Origin: Constrictibacter sp. MBR-5
GTDB taxonomy: Bacteria > Pseudomonadota > Alphaproteobacteria > JAJUGE01
Reading direction: 5' to 3'
Assembly: GCF_040549485.1 (NCBI RefSeq)
Contig: NZ_JBEPTK010000007.1
Span: 218,359 to 282,358 of the forward strand
DNA: 64,000 bases
Below the pieces are notes generated by a model, which was given only the letters and a program-made list of their open reading frames with translations, was not told the DNA's origin and searched no databases. Both the position numbers and the translations under genes were made by a program. This document shows, piece by piece, positions 18,460 to 27,805 of the stretch. Each line of letters begins with the position of its first letter. Position 1 is the first letter of the stretch.

Positions 18460-21400
18460 TCAGTTCGGCTTGCCGGAGTCCTGCCAGGCGGGGTCGGCGG
18501 AAGGGTCCCAATCCTCGCGCCTGCCGTCGGTAATCGCCCCAAAAAGGCCGCGCAGGAAGCCGGGTGCCAGGATCGAAAGCGGGTTCACCGACAGGTCCGG
18601 CTCATCCAGCGGGCCTTCCAGCGCATAGGTGACGGCGAACAGGCCACCGCCTTCGCCACCCGTGAGGATGTCGCCGAGCAGCGGCACGGCGCCGAGCACG
18701 CGGTTGACCGCGTAGAAGGGGACGAGAGTTCCCACGACGTCGGCCGTCTCCGCGCGGAAATCCAGCCCACCCCGCCACGTCATCCCGACCGACGAGCCGA
18801 AGGCCCGGCCCGGCTCCAGGTCCAGCTTGCCCTCGCCGTAGGTGAAGGGCGCGGTCAGGCCGGCGAAGGCGACCCCCTCGTCCGCTGAGGCCAGGTCGGC
18901 GAGGCCGGTGAGTGCCGCCGCGGCGAAAAGGCGGGCCGCCAGCGGCGCCTTGACCAGCCGGAACGCTTCGACGTCGAGCTTGCCCACGTAACGCGCCCCC
19001 CCTGCACCCGACGACGAGGTACGCGGCGCCGCGAGCGGACGTGTCGCGGACAGCGTGAACGGGCCGCCGGCGATGGTGTCGAACAGGCCCGCCGCCCGCA
19101 GCGTCCGGCCGAAATCCTGCCCGGTCAGCGCCACGTGAAGGCGGCCGTCCGCCGCACTCGCCAGATAGCGGACCGGTGCGGTACCGCCGACGAGGCCGCG
19201 CAGGTCGCCGGGTCCGGGACCGTCATGCCACCTTACATGGCCGGCGACGCGGTCGATCGGCAGCGCATCGCTCACCCAGACGCGGCCGATATCGGCGACG
19301 ACGGCAATCGGCGGTCCCGGCTCGCCGGCGGGCTCCTCGGTCACCGCCCGATCGCCGGCCGGCCCATCCCCCTCGTCCCGCGCGGCGATGAGCGGGGCCA
19401 GATCGATCGCAGCACCACGCGCGTCGATATGCAGGCCCGCATCGGCGCCGCGGCTCACGGACAGGGCCAGATCGGTGCGCTCGCCGAGCCGGAGCCGTCG
19501 CGCGTCGATGCGCCGCCAGTCACCGGTCGCCGGATCGACGGCGGCACGGCCGTCCACCGATGCGCCGGGCGCGGTCAGGGCGAAGCGGTCGATCGCCGAC
19601 ATCCTGCCGTCGGTCAAGACGATGTCGGCCTCGGCCTGCGCCGCGACGCCGGCCGGCTTCTTCCAGCCGGCCTCGGACACGGCCAGCGCCGCCTGCGACA
19701 GGTCGGCGCGCGCCGTGATGGCCGACCGGCTGCGACGGCCCTCCATGTCGACCCGCACGTCGACCGGGCCGGTGAGATAGGGAACGAGATCATAGCCGAG
19801 GCGCCGCCGGGCGGCATCGTCCACCGTGGCGCGCGCCTTCAGCCGCGTTCCCCCGGCGAACACCTCGTGCAGGTCCAGTTCCACCGGCGCACCGGCCAGC
19901 GTCCCCCGGCCGACGAGGTCCATGCTCGCCTTGTCGAGCCGGAGCTTCAGCGCGCCGTCCCGCAGATCCTGGCCCAGCGCCGCATCGGGCCAGCGAACGC
20001 CCGAGAGGTCGGCATTCGCGGCGATCTCTATCTGATCGAGGGAAACATGCTGCAGCAGCGGCAGCTGTACGCCGAGGCTCGCCCGGGCCGTGCCGCCGAC
20101 TTCAGCCGGCGCGACGCCGAGCCACTTCGCGTAACCCAACGGCGGCCGATCGAGCACCGCGATGATCTCCGACAGCGGGCCCTCGATGTCGACTTTGATG
20201 TCCGCGAATTCGCGGTCGCGGCCGTCGTTCAGGTTGGTGAAGGCCATGTCGCCGCCGCGCACCCGGATGTTCCGGTAGCGGCCGCCGTCGACATGCAAGT
20301 CGAAGCGATCCTCGGTGAAGGTGGCGGTCCCGCCGACATCTTCGAACGGCGGCAGCGGATCCCAGTAGACCGCGGTGACGCCGTCGATGCGCATCTCGCC
20401 CGACACGCTCGCCATGGCGACCGACGGCCCTTCGCCGGCCAGGACCAACGCGACGCGCGCATTCGCCTCGCTGACGCCGCCGTTCGACAGATGCTCCAGC
20501 ACCCACCCCCGGGCGCCTTTCGCCACCCCCCTCGGCCACAGCCGCTTCAACTCGTTCGTCGGAACGTCGCGTGCCTTCACCGCCGCCTGTACCGCGGCGC
20601 CGCCGTCCACGGTCTGCAGCACGGCGCTGCCCTCGACGCGCGGACCGCCGAGACCGAGCGACAGGCGATCGAGCCGGAGCCGGCCGGCGGCCAGATCCGC
20701 GGTGCCGTCGATCTCGAGGCCGGAGATGCGCACCGGTTCCGGGAACAAGTCGCCCCAGGCGATCCGGCCGCCGTCGGACCGCAGGCCGAACGCGATCTTC
20801 TCGGGCGTCACGCCCGTGGGCATGAAGGCGTCGACCCAGCCGTCCAGCGGCAGGTCGATGCCGGCGGCCGGGGCCAGGTCGGGCGCGAACGCCGCCAGGA
20901 CGGTCGGATTGAGCCCGACGAACCGGATCACGGCTCGCGACCCCTCCTCCGACCAGCGCAGATCGCCGGTCGCGGCGATCTGCTGCCCGGCCGCGTCGAG
21001 CGTGAACTCCGCGACCTCGAAGCGCCCCGCGCCCGCGGTCGCCCCGCGCAGCACCATCCCGCGCAGCGGCAGCGACCGGCCCGTCCCGGGGACGCCGACC
21101 GATCCCGCGCCGGCGGTGAGATGCACGTCGGCGTTCTCGATCCCGCCGCGCCGTGTCACGCGGAAGGCGAGGTCGCCCGAGATCGGCGCGTCGAAGGCGG
21201 AGAGGAAGCCCAGAACCGGCAGGATCTGCGTGACGATGTCGGGGCGCACGTCGCCGAGCGACACCGAAACCTCGGCGACGGCCGTGGCCAGGTCCAGCCG
21301 CGCCTTGATCTGGGTGCGCTGCGGGCGGCCGTCCACGTCGAGCACGCCGCCGATCGAAGCCACCACGTCGCTGTCGCCGCGCAGCAGTTCGAAATCGGCG

Positions 21401-22011
21401 TCGGGAATGCGCCAGGACCGCTTCAGCTGCGCGTCGCGCATGAGCACGTCGGCATCGTCGACCGATACCCGGCGCAGATATCCCGTGATCCGGTCGGGGT
21501 CCGGCGGCTGCAGCAGATCGGCGATGATCCAGGCGGCGGCGCTCTCCTCGCCCGCCGCGGCAGCGTCGGCCTTCACGGCTTCCCCCGACGGCGGATCGGC
21601 AGGCTGGTCGAGGCCCAACTGGACGGAACCAGATTCGGAGCGGGACAGCCGCACCCGCACCCCGCTCAGCTCGATCGCCTGCGGCGCGATCATCCCCCGC
21701 GCGAGAGCCCGCGAACTGAGCGTCAGGCGCAGCCGCGGCGTGCCCGCCACCGAAACGCCCGCGCCGTCGACGACCCGCACGCCCTCGGCCTGAAGCTGGA
21801 GGAAGCCGACGGGGTCGACGAGCACGCGGTCGACCCGCACGAAGAGGCCGCGCTCGGGCTGGCTCAGCGCGCGCTCGATCGGCGCGACGAGGAGATCCAA
21901 TGCGATCGGACCCTGCGACATCCGCCAGGCGATAAGCCCGACCAGCACGAGCAGCCCCGTGACGCCGGCGGCCAGACTCCATGCCAGCGAGCGGAAAATC
22001 CGGGATCTCAA
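18460..22011 (-). CDS. AsmA-like/YhdP-family giant protein, 1183 aa
   Basis: A very long protein with one N-terminal membrane helix (SLAWSLAAGVTGLLVLVGLIAW) and a beta-rich body of the DUF3971/AsmA-like kind. The C-terminal block (YVGKLDVEAFRLVKAP, GLDFRAETADVVGTLVPFYAVNRVLGAVPLLGDIL, NPLSILAPGFLRGLF) is the YhdP signature. Such proteins form hydrophobic-groove bridges from the inner to the outer membrane and move phospholipids. Start is a TTG at 22011; no ATG lies nearby in frame. It is divergent from glnE with 53 bases between. A 1053-codon open frame on the other strand is a GC-composition shadow. Confidence 0.88.
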   Translation of the reverse strand: MRSRIFRSLAWSLAAGVTGLLVLVGLIAWRMSQGPIALDLLVAPIERALSQPERGLFVRVDRVLVDPVGFLQLQAEGVRVVDGAGVSVAGTPRLRLTLSSRALARGMIAPQAIELSGVRVRLSRSESGSVQLGLDQPADPPSGEAVKADAAAAGEESAAAWIIADLLQPPDPDRITGYLRRVSVDDADVLMRDAQLKRSWRIPDADFELLRGDSDVVASIGGVLDVDGRPQRTQIKARLDLATAVAEVSVSLGDVRPDIVTQILPVLGFLSAFDAPISGDLAFRVTRRGGIENADVHLTAGAGSVGVPGTGRSLPLRGMVLRGATAGAGRFEVAEFTLDAAGQQIAATGDLRWSEEGSRAVIRFVGLNPTVLAAFAPDLAPAAGIDLPLDGWVDAFMPTGVTPEKIAFGLRSDGGRIAWGDLFPEPVRISGLEIDGTADLAAGRLRLDRLSLGLGGPRVEGSAVLQTVDGGAAVQAAVKARDVPTNELKRLWPRGVAKGARGWVLEHLSNGGVSEANARVALVLAGEGPSVAMASVSGEMRIDGVTAVYWDPLPPFEDVGGTATFTEDRFDLHVDGGRYRNIRVRGGDMAFTNLNDGRDREFADIKVDIEGPLSEIIAVLDRPPLGYAKWLGVAPAEVGGTARASLGVQLPLLQHVSLDQIEIAANADLSGVRWPDAALGQDLRDGALKLRLDKASMDLVGRGTLAGAPVELDLHEVFAGGTRLKARATVDDAARRRLGYDLVPYLTGPVDVRVDMEGRRSRSAITARADLSQAALAVSEAGWKKPAGVAAQAEADIVLTDGRMSAIDRFALTAPGASVDGRAAVDPATGDWRRIDARRLRLGERTDLALSVSRGADAGLHIDARGAAIDLAPLIAARDEGDGPAGDRAVTEEPAGEPGPPIAVVADIGRVWVSDALPIDRVAGHVRWHDGPGPGDLRGLVGGTAPVRYLASAADGRLHVALTGQDFGRTLRAAGLFDTIAGGPFTLSATRPLAAPRTSSSGAGGARYVGKLDVEAFRLVKAPLAARLFAAAALTGLADLASADEGVAFAGLTAPFTYGEGKLDLEPGRAFGSSVGMTWRGGLDFRAETADVVGTLVPFYAVNRVLGAVPLLGDILTGGEGGGLFAVTYALEGPLDEPDLSVNPLSILAPGFLRGLFGAITDGRREDWDPSADPAWQDSGKPN

Positions 22012-22064
22012 GATGAGGTTTCGCCCCAGGACGAGCTTGACCGCGCTCGCCGCTTTCGCTCAGT

Positions 22065-25058
22065 GTGCCTCCAGATTTCGACAAGATGGCCATGTTCCTG
22101 GACGGCATCAAGGAAATGCCGCTGCCCGCCAGCGCGCAGGCGGCGGCGACCGGTCTCACCGCCTGGGCGGATGCGGCACGGCGGGGCGAGGATGCGGCAC
22201 TGGCCGCCCGGGCCGAGGCCGTCGCCGTGCATCCGGCGGGCCGGGCGCTGCTCGAAGGCATCTTCGGCTGCAGCCCCCACCTCACCGCCGAGATGACGCG
22301 CGACCCGGCCTTCGCCTGCGGCCTGCTCGAGACCGGGCCCGATGCCGCGTTCGACGCCGCGATGGCGGAACTCGCGGCCCTGCCGGCGACGCCGCTGCCG
22401 AACGATGCCGTGATGACGGCGCTCCGCCGCGGCAAGCGACGCGGCAGCCTTGCGATCGCGCTCGCCGACATCACCGGCACCTGGCCGCTCGAACGGGTGA
22501 CCGACGCCCTGAGCCGGCTCGCCGAGGCGACGCTCGACGGGGCCGTCGCCCGGGTGCTGCGGGAGGCGGCGGAGCTGCGTGGGATAGACATGCCGGAACA
22601 GGGCGACCCGCTACCGGACTGCGGGCTGATCGTGCTCGGCATGGGCAAGCTCGGCGCCGGCGAACTCAACTATTCCAGCGACGTCGACCTCATCCTTCTC
22701 TACGACGAGGAGCGGGTCCGGACGTCGAAGCCCGACCGGCTGAACCAGACCTTCGTGCGCATGGCCCGCAACCTCGTCCGCCTGATGAGCGAGCGCACCG
22801 CCGACGGCTACGTCTTCCGCACCGACCTGCGGCTGCGGCCGGACCCGGCATCGACACCGCTCGCCATGTCGACCCAGGCGGCGGAGGCTTATTACGAGAG
22901 CATGGGGCAGAACTGGGAGCGTGCCGCCATGCTGAAGGCGCGTCCGGTCGCCGGCGACCGGACTGCCGGCGAGGCCTTCCTGCAGCACCTGCGGCCGTTC
23001 GTCTGGCGCCGCAGCCTGGACTTCGAGACGATCCGCGACATCCACTCGATCAAGCGGCAGATCAACGCGCACCGCGGCGGTGCGAGCATCGCGGTCGCCG
23101 GCCACAACGTGAAGCTCGGCCGCGGCGGCATCCGCGAGATCGAGTTCTTCGCCCAGACGCAGCAACTCATCTGGGGCGGCCGCGATCCCGCCCTGCGCGA
23201 GCGCGCCACGGTGCCCGCCCTCGCCGCCCTGGCGGCGGCCGGCCATATAGACGACGCCGCGCGCGACGAGATGGCCGAGGCCTACCGTTACCTGCGCCGG
23301 GTGGAGCACCGGCTGCAGATGGTCGCCGACCAGCAGACCCACAGCCTGCCCGCCGCCGACGGCTTGACGGCGATCGCGCGCTTTCTGGGCTATGCCGACG
23401 GCCCGGCCTTTGAACGCGAGATCCGGCAGCGGCTGGAGACCGTCGAGGGACACTACGCCGTCCTGTTCGAGGAGGAAGCCTCGCTGAGCGGACCGGGGAA
23501 CCTGGTCTTCACCGGCGCCGACGACGATCCCGACACGATCGAGACCCTGCGCGGCATGGGGTTCCGCGAACCCGCCACGGTCGCCGGCATGGTGCGCGGC
23601 TGGCATCACGGCCGCGTGCGGCCGACGCGTAGCGTGCGCGCCCGCGAGCTCCTGACCGAGCTGATGCCGACCCTTCTCGGCGAGCTCGCCAAGACTCCTG
23701 ACCCGGACGCGGCGATCCGCAAGTTCGATGCCTTCCTGGCGGGCCTTCCGGCGGGCGTGCAGCTCTTCTCGCTGTTCCACGCCAATCCCAGCCTGCTCTC
23801 CCTCGTCGCCGAGATCATGGGCGCGTCGCGCCATCTGGCAGACCGGCTCAGCCGCCACCCGGTGGTCCTCGACGCTGTGCTGACCGAGGGCTTTTTCGCG
23901 CCACCGCCGCCGAAGGCGGAGATCGAGGCCGAACTGAACGAGGCGTTCGGGCTGGTCGGCGACCTACAGGACGCGCTGGATGCCGCGCGGCGCTGGGCCA
24001 ACGACCGCAAGTTCCAGATCGGCGTGCAGATGCTGCGCGGCACGCTGGACCCGCTCGACGCCTGCCGGGCGCTCTCTGACGTCGCCGACATCGCGATCGC
24101 GCGCTTGCAGGCCGCGGTGACCGCCGATTTCGCCGCACAGCACGGCGACTTCCCCGACGACGGGCTCGCCGTCGTCGCCTTCGGCAAGCTCGGCAGCCGC
24201 GAACTCACCGTGACGTCAGACCTGGATCTGGTCACCGTCTACGATGCGCCGGTCGACGCCCGCTCCGGCGGCCCCCGCCCGCTGGCCGCGGCGCCCTATC
24301 ACATCCGGCTGACCCAGCGCCTGGTCACCGCGATCACCAGCCAGACCGGCGAAGGCAAGCTCTACGAGGCCGACCTGCGGCTGCGGCCGGCCGGCAACGA
24401 CGGGCCGCTGGCGACCCACCTCGACTATCTCAGCACCTACGAACGCCAGTCCGCCTGGACCTGGGAGCATATGGCGCTGACCCGGGCCCGGCCGATCAGC
24501 GGCCCAGCCGCCCTGCAGGAACGGATCAGGGCGCTGCGCGACGAGGTGCTGCGCGCCGAGCGCGACCCGTTGCGCCTGCTGGCGGACGTGGCGGGGATGC
24601 GCGAGCGGATCGCGAAGTCGAACCGCACGCCCCAGGCGTGGGACGTCAAGCACATGCGCGGCGGCCTCATCGACGTCGAGTTCATCGCGCAGTACCTGAT
24701 CCTCCGGCATGCCCGCGCGCATCCGGAGGTCATCGCCGTCGAGACACCCGAAGCCTTCCGGCGCCTCGCCGCCGCCGATGTCCTGTCGCAGACGGCCGCC
24801 GACGATCTGGTCGCCGCTCACGCGCTGTGGCTCCGGACCCAGCAGATCCTGCGCCTCACCGCCGACGAGCGCTTCGATGCGGAACAGGCGCCGGAGGCGC
24901 TGCGCGAACTGATCTCCCGCGGCGCCGGCTGCGTAGACTTCGCGGATCTGAGCGAGCGTTTCGCGCACTATGCCGAACGCGCCCGCTCGCTCTACGAGGA
25001 GATCGTCGCCGGCCCGGCGGCGGAGATCGCGGACGACACCACGGACAGGACGGAGTGA
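22065..25058 (+). CDS. glnE: Bifunctional glutamine synthetase adenylyltransferase/deadenylase, 997 aa
   Basis: Adds AMP to or removes it from glutamine synthetase in nitrogen control. Two nucleotidyltransferase domains show the GlnE repeat GMGKLGAGELNYSSDVDLI (about 190-208) and FGKLGSRELTVTSDLDLV (about 704-721), with a helical middle and C-terminal end; KHMRGGLIDVEFIAQYL is the second GlnE block. Start GTG at 22065, with an in-frame ATG at 22086 as alternative. The length of 997 is normal. bcp follows five bases after the stop. Confidence 0.95.
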   Translation: MPPDFDKMAMFLDGIKEMPLPASAQAAATGLTAWADAARRGEDAALAARAEAVAVHPAGRALLEGIFGCSPHLTAEMTRDPAFACGLLETGPDAAFDAAMAELAALPATPLPNDAVMTALRRGKRRGSLAIALADITGTWPLERVTDALSRLAEATLDGAVARVLREAAELRGIDMPEQGDPLPDCGLIVLGMGKLGAGELNYSSDVDLILLYDEERVRTSKPDRLNQTFVRMARNLVRLMSERTADGYVFRTDLRLRPDPASTPLAMSTQAAEAYYESMGQNWERAAMLKARPVAGDRTAGEAFLQHLRPFVWRRSLDFETIRDIHSIKRQINAHRGGASIAVAGHNVKLGRGGIREIEFFAQTQQLIWGGRDPALRERATVPALAALAAAGHIDDAARDEMAEAYRYLRRVEHRLQMVADQQTHSLPAADGLTAIARFLGYADGPAFEREIRQRLETVEGHYAVLFEEEASLSGPGNLVFTGADDDPDTIETLRGMGFREPATVAGMVRGWHHGRVRPTRSVRARELLTELMPTLLGELAKTPDPDAAIRKFDAFLAGLPAGVQLFSLFHANPSLLSLVAEIMGASRHLADRLSRHPVVLDAVLTEGFFAPPPPKAEIEAELNEAFGLVGDLQDALDAARRWANDRKFQIGVQMLRGTLDPLDACRALSDVADIAIARLQAAVTADFAAQHGDFPDDGLAVVAFGKLGSRELTVTSDLDLVTVYDAPVDARSGGPRPLAAAPYHIRLTQRLVTAITSQTGEGKLYEADLRLRPAGNDGPLATHLDYLSTYERQSAWTWEHMALTRARPISGPAALQERIRALRDEVLRAERDPLRLLADVAGMRERIAKSNRTPQAWDVKHMRGGLIDVEFIAQYLILRHARAHPEVIAVETPEAFRRLAAADVLSQTAADDLVAAHALWLRTQQILRLTADERFDAEQAPEALRELISRGAGCVDFADLSERFAHYAERARSLYEEIVAGPAAEIADDTTDRTE

Positions 25059-25062
25059 GGGG

Positions 25063-25527
25063 ATGAGCGTCGAACCCGGCAAGCCCGCACCGGCATTCAC
25101 GATGAAGACCGACGGCGGCGGCGAGGTCTCGCTGGACGGCCTGCGCGGCAAGAAGGTGGTGCTGTATTTCTACCCGAAGGACGACACCCCCGGCTGCACC
25201 AAGGAGGCCTGCGGCTTCCGCGACAGCATCGCGGATTTCGAGGCGGCCAACACGGTGCTGATCGGGGTCTCACCGGACGGCGTCGCGTCGCACGACAAGT
25301 TCAAGGCGAAGTACCAGCTGCCCTTCACGCTGGGCTCCGACGCCGAGCATGCCGTCGCCGAGGCCTACGGCTCCTGGGTCGAGAAGAGCATGTACGGCCG
25401 CAAGTATATGGGCGTCGACCGATCGACCTTCCTGATCGACGAGACCGGGCAGCTCAAGGCCGTCTGGCGCAAGGTGAAGGTGCCGGGCCATGTGGAGGAA
25501 GTGCTCGCCGCCGCACGCGACGGCTGA
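25063..25527 (+). CDS. bcp: Thioredoxin-dependent thiol peroxidase Bcp/PrxQ, 154 aa
   Basis: Reduces hydroperoxides with thioredoxin. Peroxidatic Cys45 and resolving Cys50 are in TPGCTKEACGFRD, the same five-residue spacing as E. coli Bcp. Other marks are YFYPKDDTPGC and VDRSTFLID. ATG at 25063 sits four bases after the glnE stop, with GAGGGG upstream, so it is cotranscribed with glnE. The reducing TrxB is encoded at 17.3 kb. Confidence 0.96.
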   Translation: MSVEPGKPAPAFTMKTDGGGEVSLDGLRGKKVVLYFYPKDDTPGCTKEACGFRDSIADFEAANTVLIGVSPDGVASHDKFKAKYQLPFTLGSDAEHAVAEAYGSWVEKSMYGRKYMGVDRSTFLIDETGQLKAVWRKVKVPGHVEEVLAAARDG

Positions 25528-25540
25528 GTCCGGCAGCCGA

Positions 25541-25870
25541 TCACTCGTCTTCCTTGGCGCTGTTGCCGGCGCGCTGCTGCAACACCTCCTCCAGCGACCG
25601 GAGACGGCGTAGCAGATAGGGGCTCACCTCGCGCTGCACCGCCGACGGGCGGGAGGTGCGCAGTGCCGCTGGCGCCTCCGTGGCCATCGGGGGCGCCTCG
25701 CCGGTCTCGCGACCCTCCGGCACCGACCCGCCGAGCGGCTCCCCGTCGCGTTGGCAGTCGCAGCGGGGATGGCCGGCGGTGCGGTTCGTCAGTGGATCGG
25801 GTCCGTACCAAGGCGGGCGCGCCATGATCGGGCGGCCGTGCATCAGTCGGTATGCCGGGTTGATGGACAT
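25541..25870 (-). CDS. Small hypothetical protein, 109 aa
   Basis: Not recognised. It starts with ATG at 25870 (MSINPAYRLMHGRPIM), has no clear ribosome site, and is rich in Pro, Arg and Glu with a Cys pair (CDC near 54-56). The last 30 residues (SPYLLRRLRSLEEVLQQRAG) form a charged amphipathic helix that looks more conserved than the rest. It is convergent with bcp, 13 bases from its stop. It may be a real small alphaproteobacterial protein; the coding call is only moderate. Confidence 0.4.
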   Translation of the reverse strand: MSINPAYRLMHGRPIMARPPWYGPDPLTNRTAGHPRCDCQRDGEPLGGSVPEGRETGEAPPMATEAPAALRTSRPSAVQREVSPYLLRRLRSLEEVLQQRAGNSAKEDE

Positions 25871-26068
25871 CGAGGATCGCCGTGGACGTCCAGCCGCGGG
25901 GTTGGATGTCGGCCGCGTCGCATGGAGCGTTGCAATCTGCGACGCGATCCGCGCCGCCGGAAGTCGGTTGAGAGGGAGAACAGCGCGGGAATCCAACGGT
26001 TCCCGTGCCGGCCCATTTGGTCCGTCGATTGCTTAGCCCGCCACGACAGCGCAGACGGAGTACCCACG

Positions 26069-26368
26069 ATGGACCATGCCACCACCCTCACCGTCATCCA
26101 CGCCGGCTTCGGCGACATCCTGATCCAGGCGGCCATCGTCGCGGTGGCGGGCCTCTGGGCCTGCGTGCCCTTCTCCGTGTTCGGCGTGCGGCGGCGCCTG
26201 GATTCCATCGCGGACGCGCAGCGCGACCATTCGGAAGCGCTCACCGAGGAACTTCGGCGTTTCCGCAACCTCGCCGTCACCACCACCGCCGCCCCGGTCC
26301 GGCGAGAAACCCCGGAGGCTCCCGCGCCGATGCCGCGCCGCAGCCCGCGGGTCGTATCCGCGGCCTGA
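26069..26368 (+). CDS. Small single-span membrane protein, 99 aa
   Basis: Not recognised by family. ATG at 26069 (MDHATTLTVIHAG) with GGAG about eight bases upstream. One hydrophobic helix at about residues 15-35 (DILIQAAIVAVAGLWACVPFS), then a charged, likely coiled segment (RRRLDSIADAQRDHSEALTEELRRF) and a Pro/Ala-rich tail. The layout fits a small inner-membrane protein. It ends 25 bases before the convergent fxsA gene. Confidence 0.5.
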   Translation: MDHATTLTVIHAGFGDILIQAAIVAVAGLWACVPFSVFGVRRRLDSIADAQRDHSEALTEELRRFRNLAVTTTAAPVRRETPEAPAPMPRRSPRVVSAA

Positions 26369-26393
26369 CCGGCTCCCGTCGAATGGGTGCGAT

Positions 26394-26972
26394 CTAGCGG
26401 TCCGGCAGGTCCCGCCGGGGCGGCTCGTCGTCGGGCCGGCGCGGCGGCTCCCGCGGATCGACCTCGTCGAAGTCGCCTTCGATGATCGGCCCGGTGCGGT
26501 CGTCACGCGCTGCCCCCGCCCCCCGCCCCCAGGGGCTGCCGCCGGGGGTACCGCCGAAGGGCCCCGGGTCGGGGCCGCCACCGCCGCCGAAGCCGCCCGT
26601 CATGCCCGGCCCCGGCCGCAGAGTGACGTGCCGCATCGCATAGGCTCGCAGTACCTCGCGAACCGGCGGCAGCAGCAGAAGCAGGCCGACGGCATCGGTG
26701 AAGAAGCCCGGCGTCAGCAGCAGCACGCCGCCGATCAGGATGCACACCCCGTCGAACAGCTCACGCGCCGGAAATCCCCCGCGGTCCAGGGTGGCGCGGG
26801 CACTCTGCAGCGCCCGGAAGCCCTGGGATCGCAGCAGCGCCGTACCGGCGACGGCCGTGGCCAGCACGATCAGCAGGGTGGGGAACAGGCCGATCAGTCC
26901 GCCGACCTGGATAAAAATCGCGATCTCGATGATCGGTACGGCGACGAACGCCAAGAGCACTGCGTATGCCAT
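26394..26972 (-). CDS. fxsA: FxsA-family membrane protein, 192 aa
   Basis: Inner-membrane protein of the FxsA family (in E. coli its overproduction suppresses phage T7 exclusion by the F plasmid; native role unknown). Three or so hydrophobic helices: AYAVLLAFVAVPIIEIAIFIQVG, GLFPTLLIVLATAVAGTALL and DGVCILIGGVLLLTPGFFTDAVGLLLLLP, with the family marks RSQGFRALQ and LTPGFFTDAVG. The C-terminal 70 residues are Gly/Pro/Asp-rich and disordered. ATG at 26972 has AAGGGCAAGG upstream. It is divergent from timA; FxsA, Tim44-like and MltA are commonly linked in alphaproteobacteria. Confidence 0.93.
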   Translation of the reverse strand: MAYAVLLAFVAVPIIEIAIFIQVGGLIGLFPTLLIVLATAVAGTALLRSQGFRALQSARATLDRGGFPARELFDGVCILIGGVLLLTPGFFTDAVGLLLLLPPVREVLRAYAMRHVTLRPGPGMTGGFGGGGGPDPGPFGGTPGGSPWGRGAGAARDDRTGPIIEGDFDEVDPREPPRRPDDEPPRRDLPDR

Positions 26973-27131
26973 CCTTGCCCTTTCCGGGGCGACCACTTAT
27001 GTCTCTTCGAGCCCTAGTCGTCCGCACTGCCGGCCTGTCGTCTCGGCATGCAAGGCAACGGGCGTTCTGGTTGCCGGCGCCGGATTTCTCGGGCGTCCCC
27101 CGAACGACACCGTCCCACCGGAGCGGTCGTA

Positions 27132-27794
27132 ATGGAAGGCGGATTTCCCTTCGTCGACATCATCTTCTTCGCGATGGTCGCCGCCTTTCTTGTGCTGCGC
27201 CTGCGGAGTGTGCTCGGCCGTCGTACCGGCAACGAGCGGCCCCGCAACGCCGGCTATGGGAAACCTGCCGCCGACTCGCGAGCGAACGACAATGTGGTCG
27301 CGCTGCCGGACCGCAGCAAGTCGACCGTCGCGGCCGATTCTCCCGCGGCGGCCGGGCTGGCCCAGATCAAGATCGCCGCACCCGCCTTCAGCGAAGCCGA
27401 GTTCCTCAAGGGCGCCCGCGCGGCGTTCGAGATGATCGTCACCGCCTTCGCCAACGGCGATCGCGACACCCTGCGGCCGCTCACCAGCGGCGAGGTCTAT
27501 GCCAATCTGGAGAGCGTCATCCGTGAGCGTGAAGCCGCGGGACATGCGCTCGATTCCACCCTGGTGGGCGTGAAGTCGGTGGACATCGTCGGTGCCGGCA
27601 TCGACGAACGCGAGGCGCACATCACCGTGAAGTTCGTCTCCGAGCAGGTGAACGTCACCCGTGACGGCGAGGGCGAGGTGGTCTCCGGCCGCACCGATCT
27701 GGTCGACGAGGTGACGGACATCTGGACCTTCGCGCGCGACATCCGCTCGCAGGATCCCAACTGGTACCTGATCGCCACCCGCACGCCCGAATAG
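27132..27794 (+). CDS. timA: Tim44-domain protein TimA, 220 aa
   Basis: Bacterial homologue of the mitochondrial import protein Tim44. One N-terminal membrane helix (FVDIIFFAMVAAFLVLRL), a flexible linker to about residue 75, then the Tim44-like domain (FSEAEFLKGARAAFEMIVTAFANGDRDTL, EREAHITVKFVSEQ, VDEVTDIWTFARDIRSQDPNWYLIAT). In Caulobacter TimA is a membrane-attached domain of unknown exact job; a link to protein traffic or cell envelope is inferred. ATG at 27132; mltA follows 11 bases after the stop. Confidence 0.92.
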   Translation: MEGGFPFVDIIFFAMVAAFLVLRLRSVLGRRTGNERPRNAGYGKPAADSRANDNVVALPDRSKSTVAADSPAAAGLAQIKIAAPAFSEAEFLKGARAAFEMIVTAFANGDRDTLRPLTSGEVYANLESVIREREAAGHALDSTLVGVKSVDIVGAGIDEREAHITVKFVSEQVNVTRDGEGEVVSGRTDLVDEVTDIWTFARDIRSQDPNWYLIATRTPE

Positions 27795-27805
27795 GTCGTT
27801 CCCCG

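Noticed and set aside
19135..22296. A 1053-codon open frame on the plus strand opposite the AsmA-like gene
   Set aside because: Antisense shadow of GC-rich coding DNA: low-complexity Arg/Gly/His composition, no family features, and a well-supported gene on the other strand.
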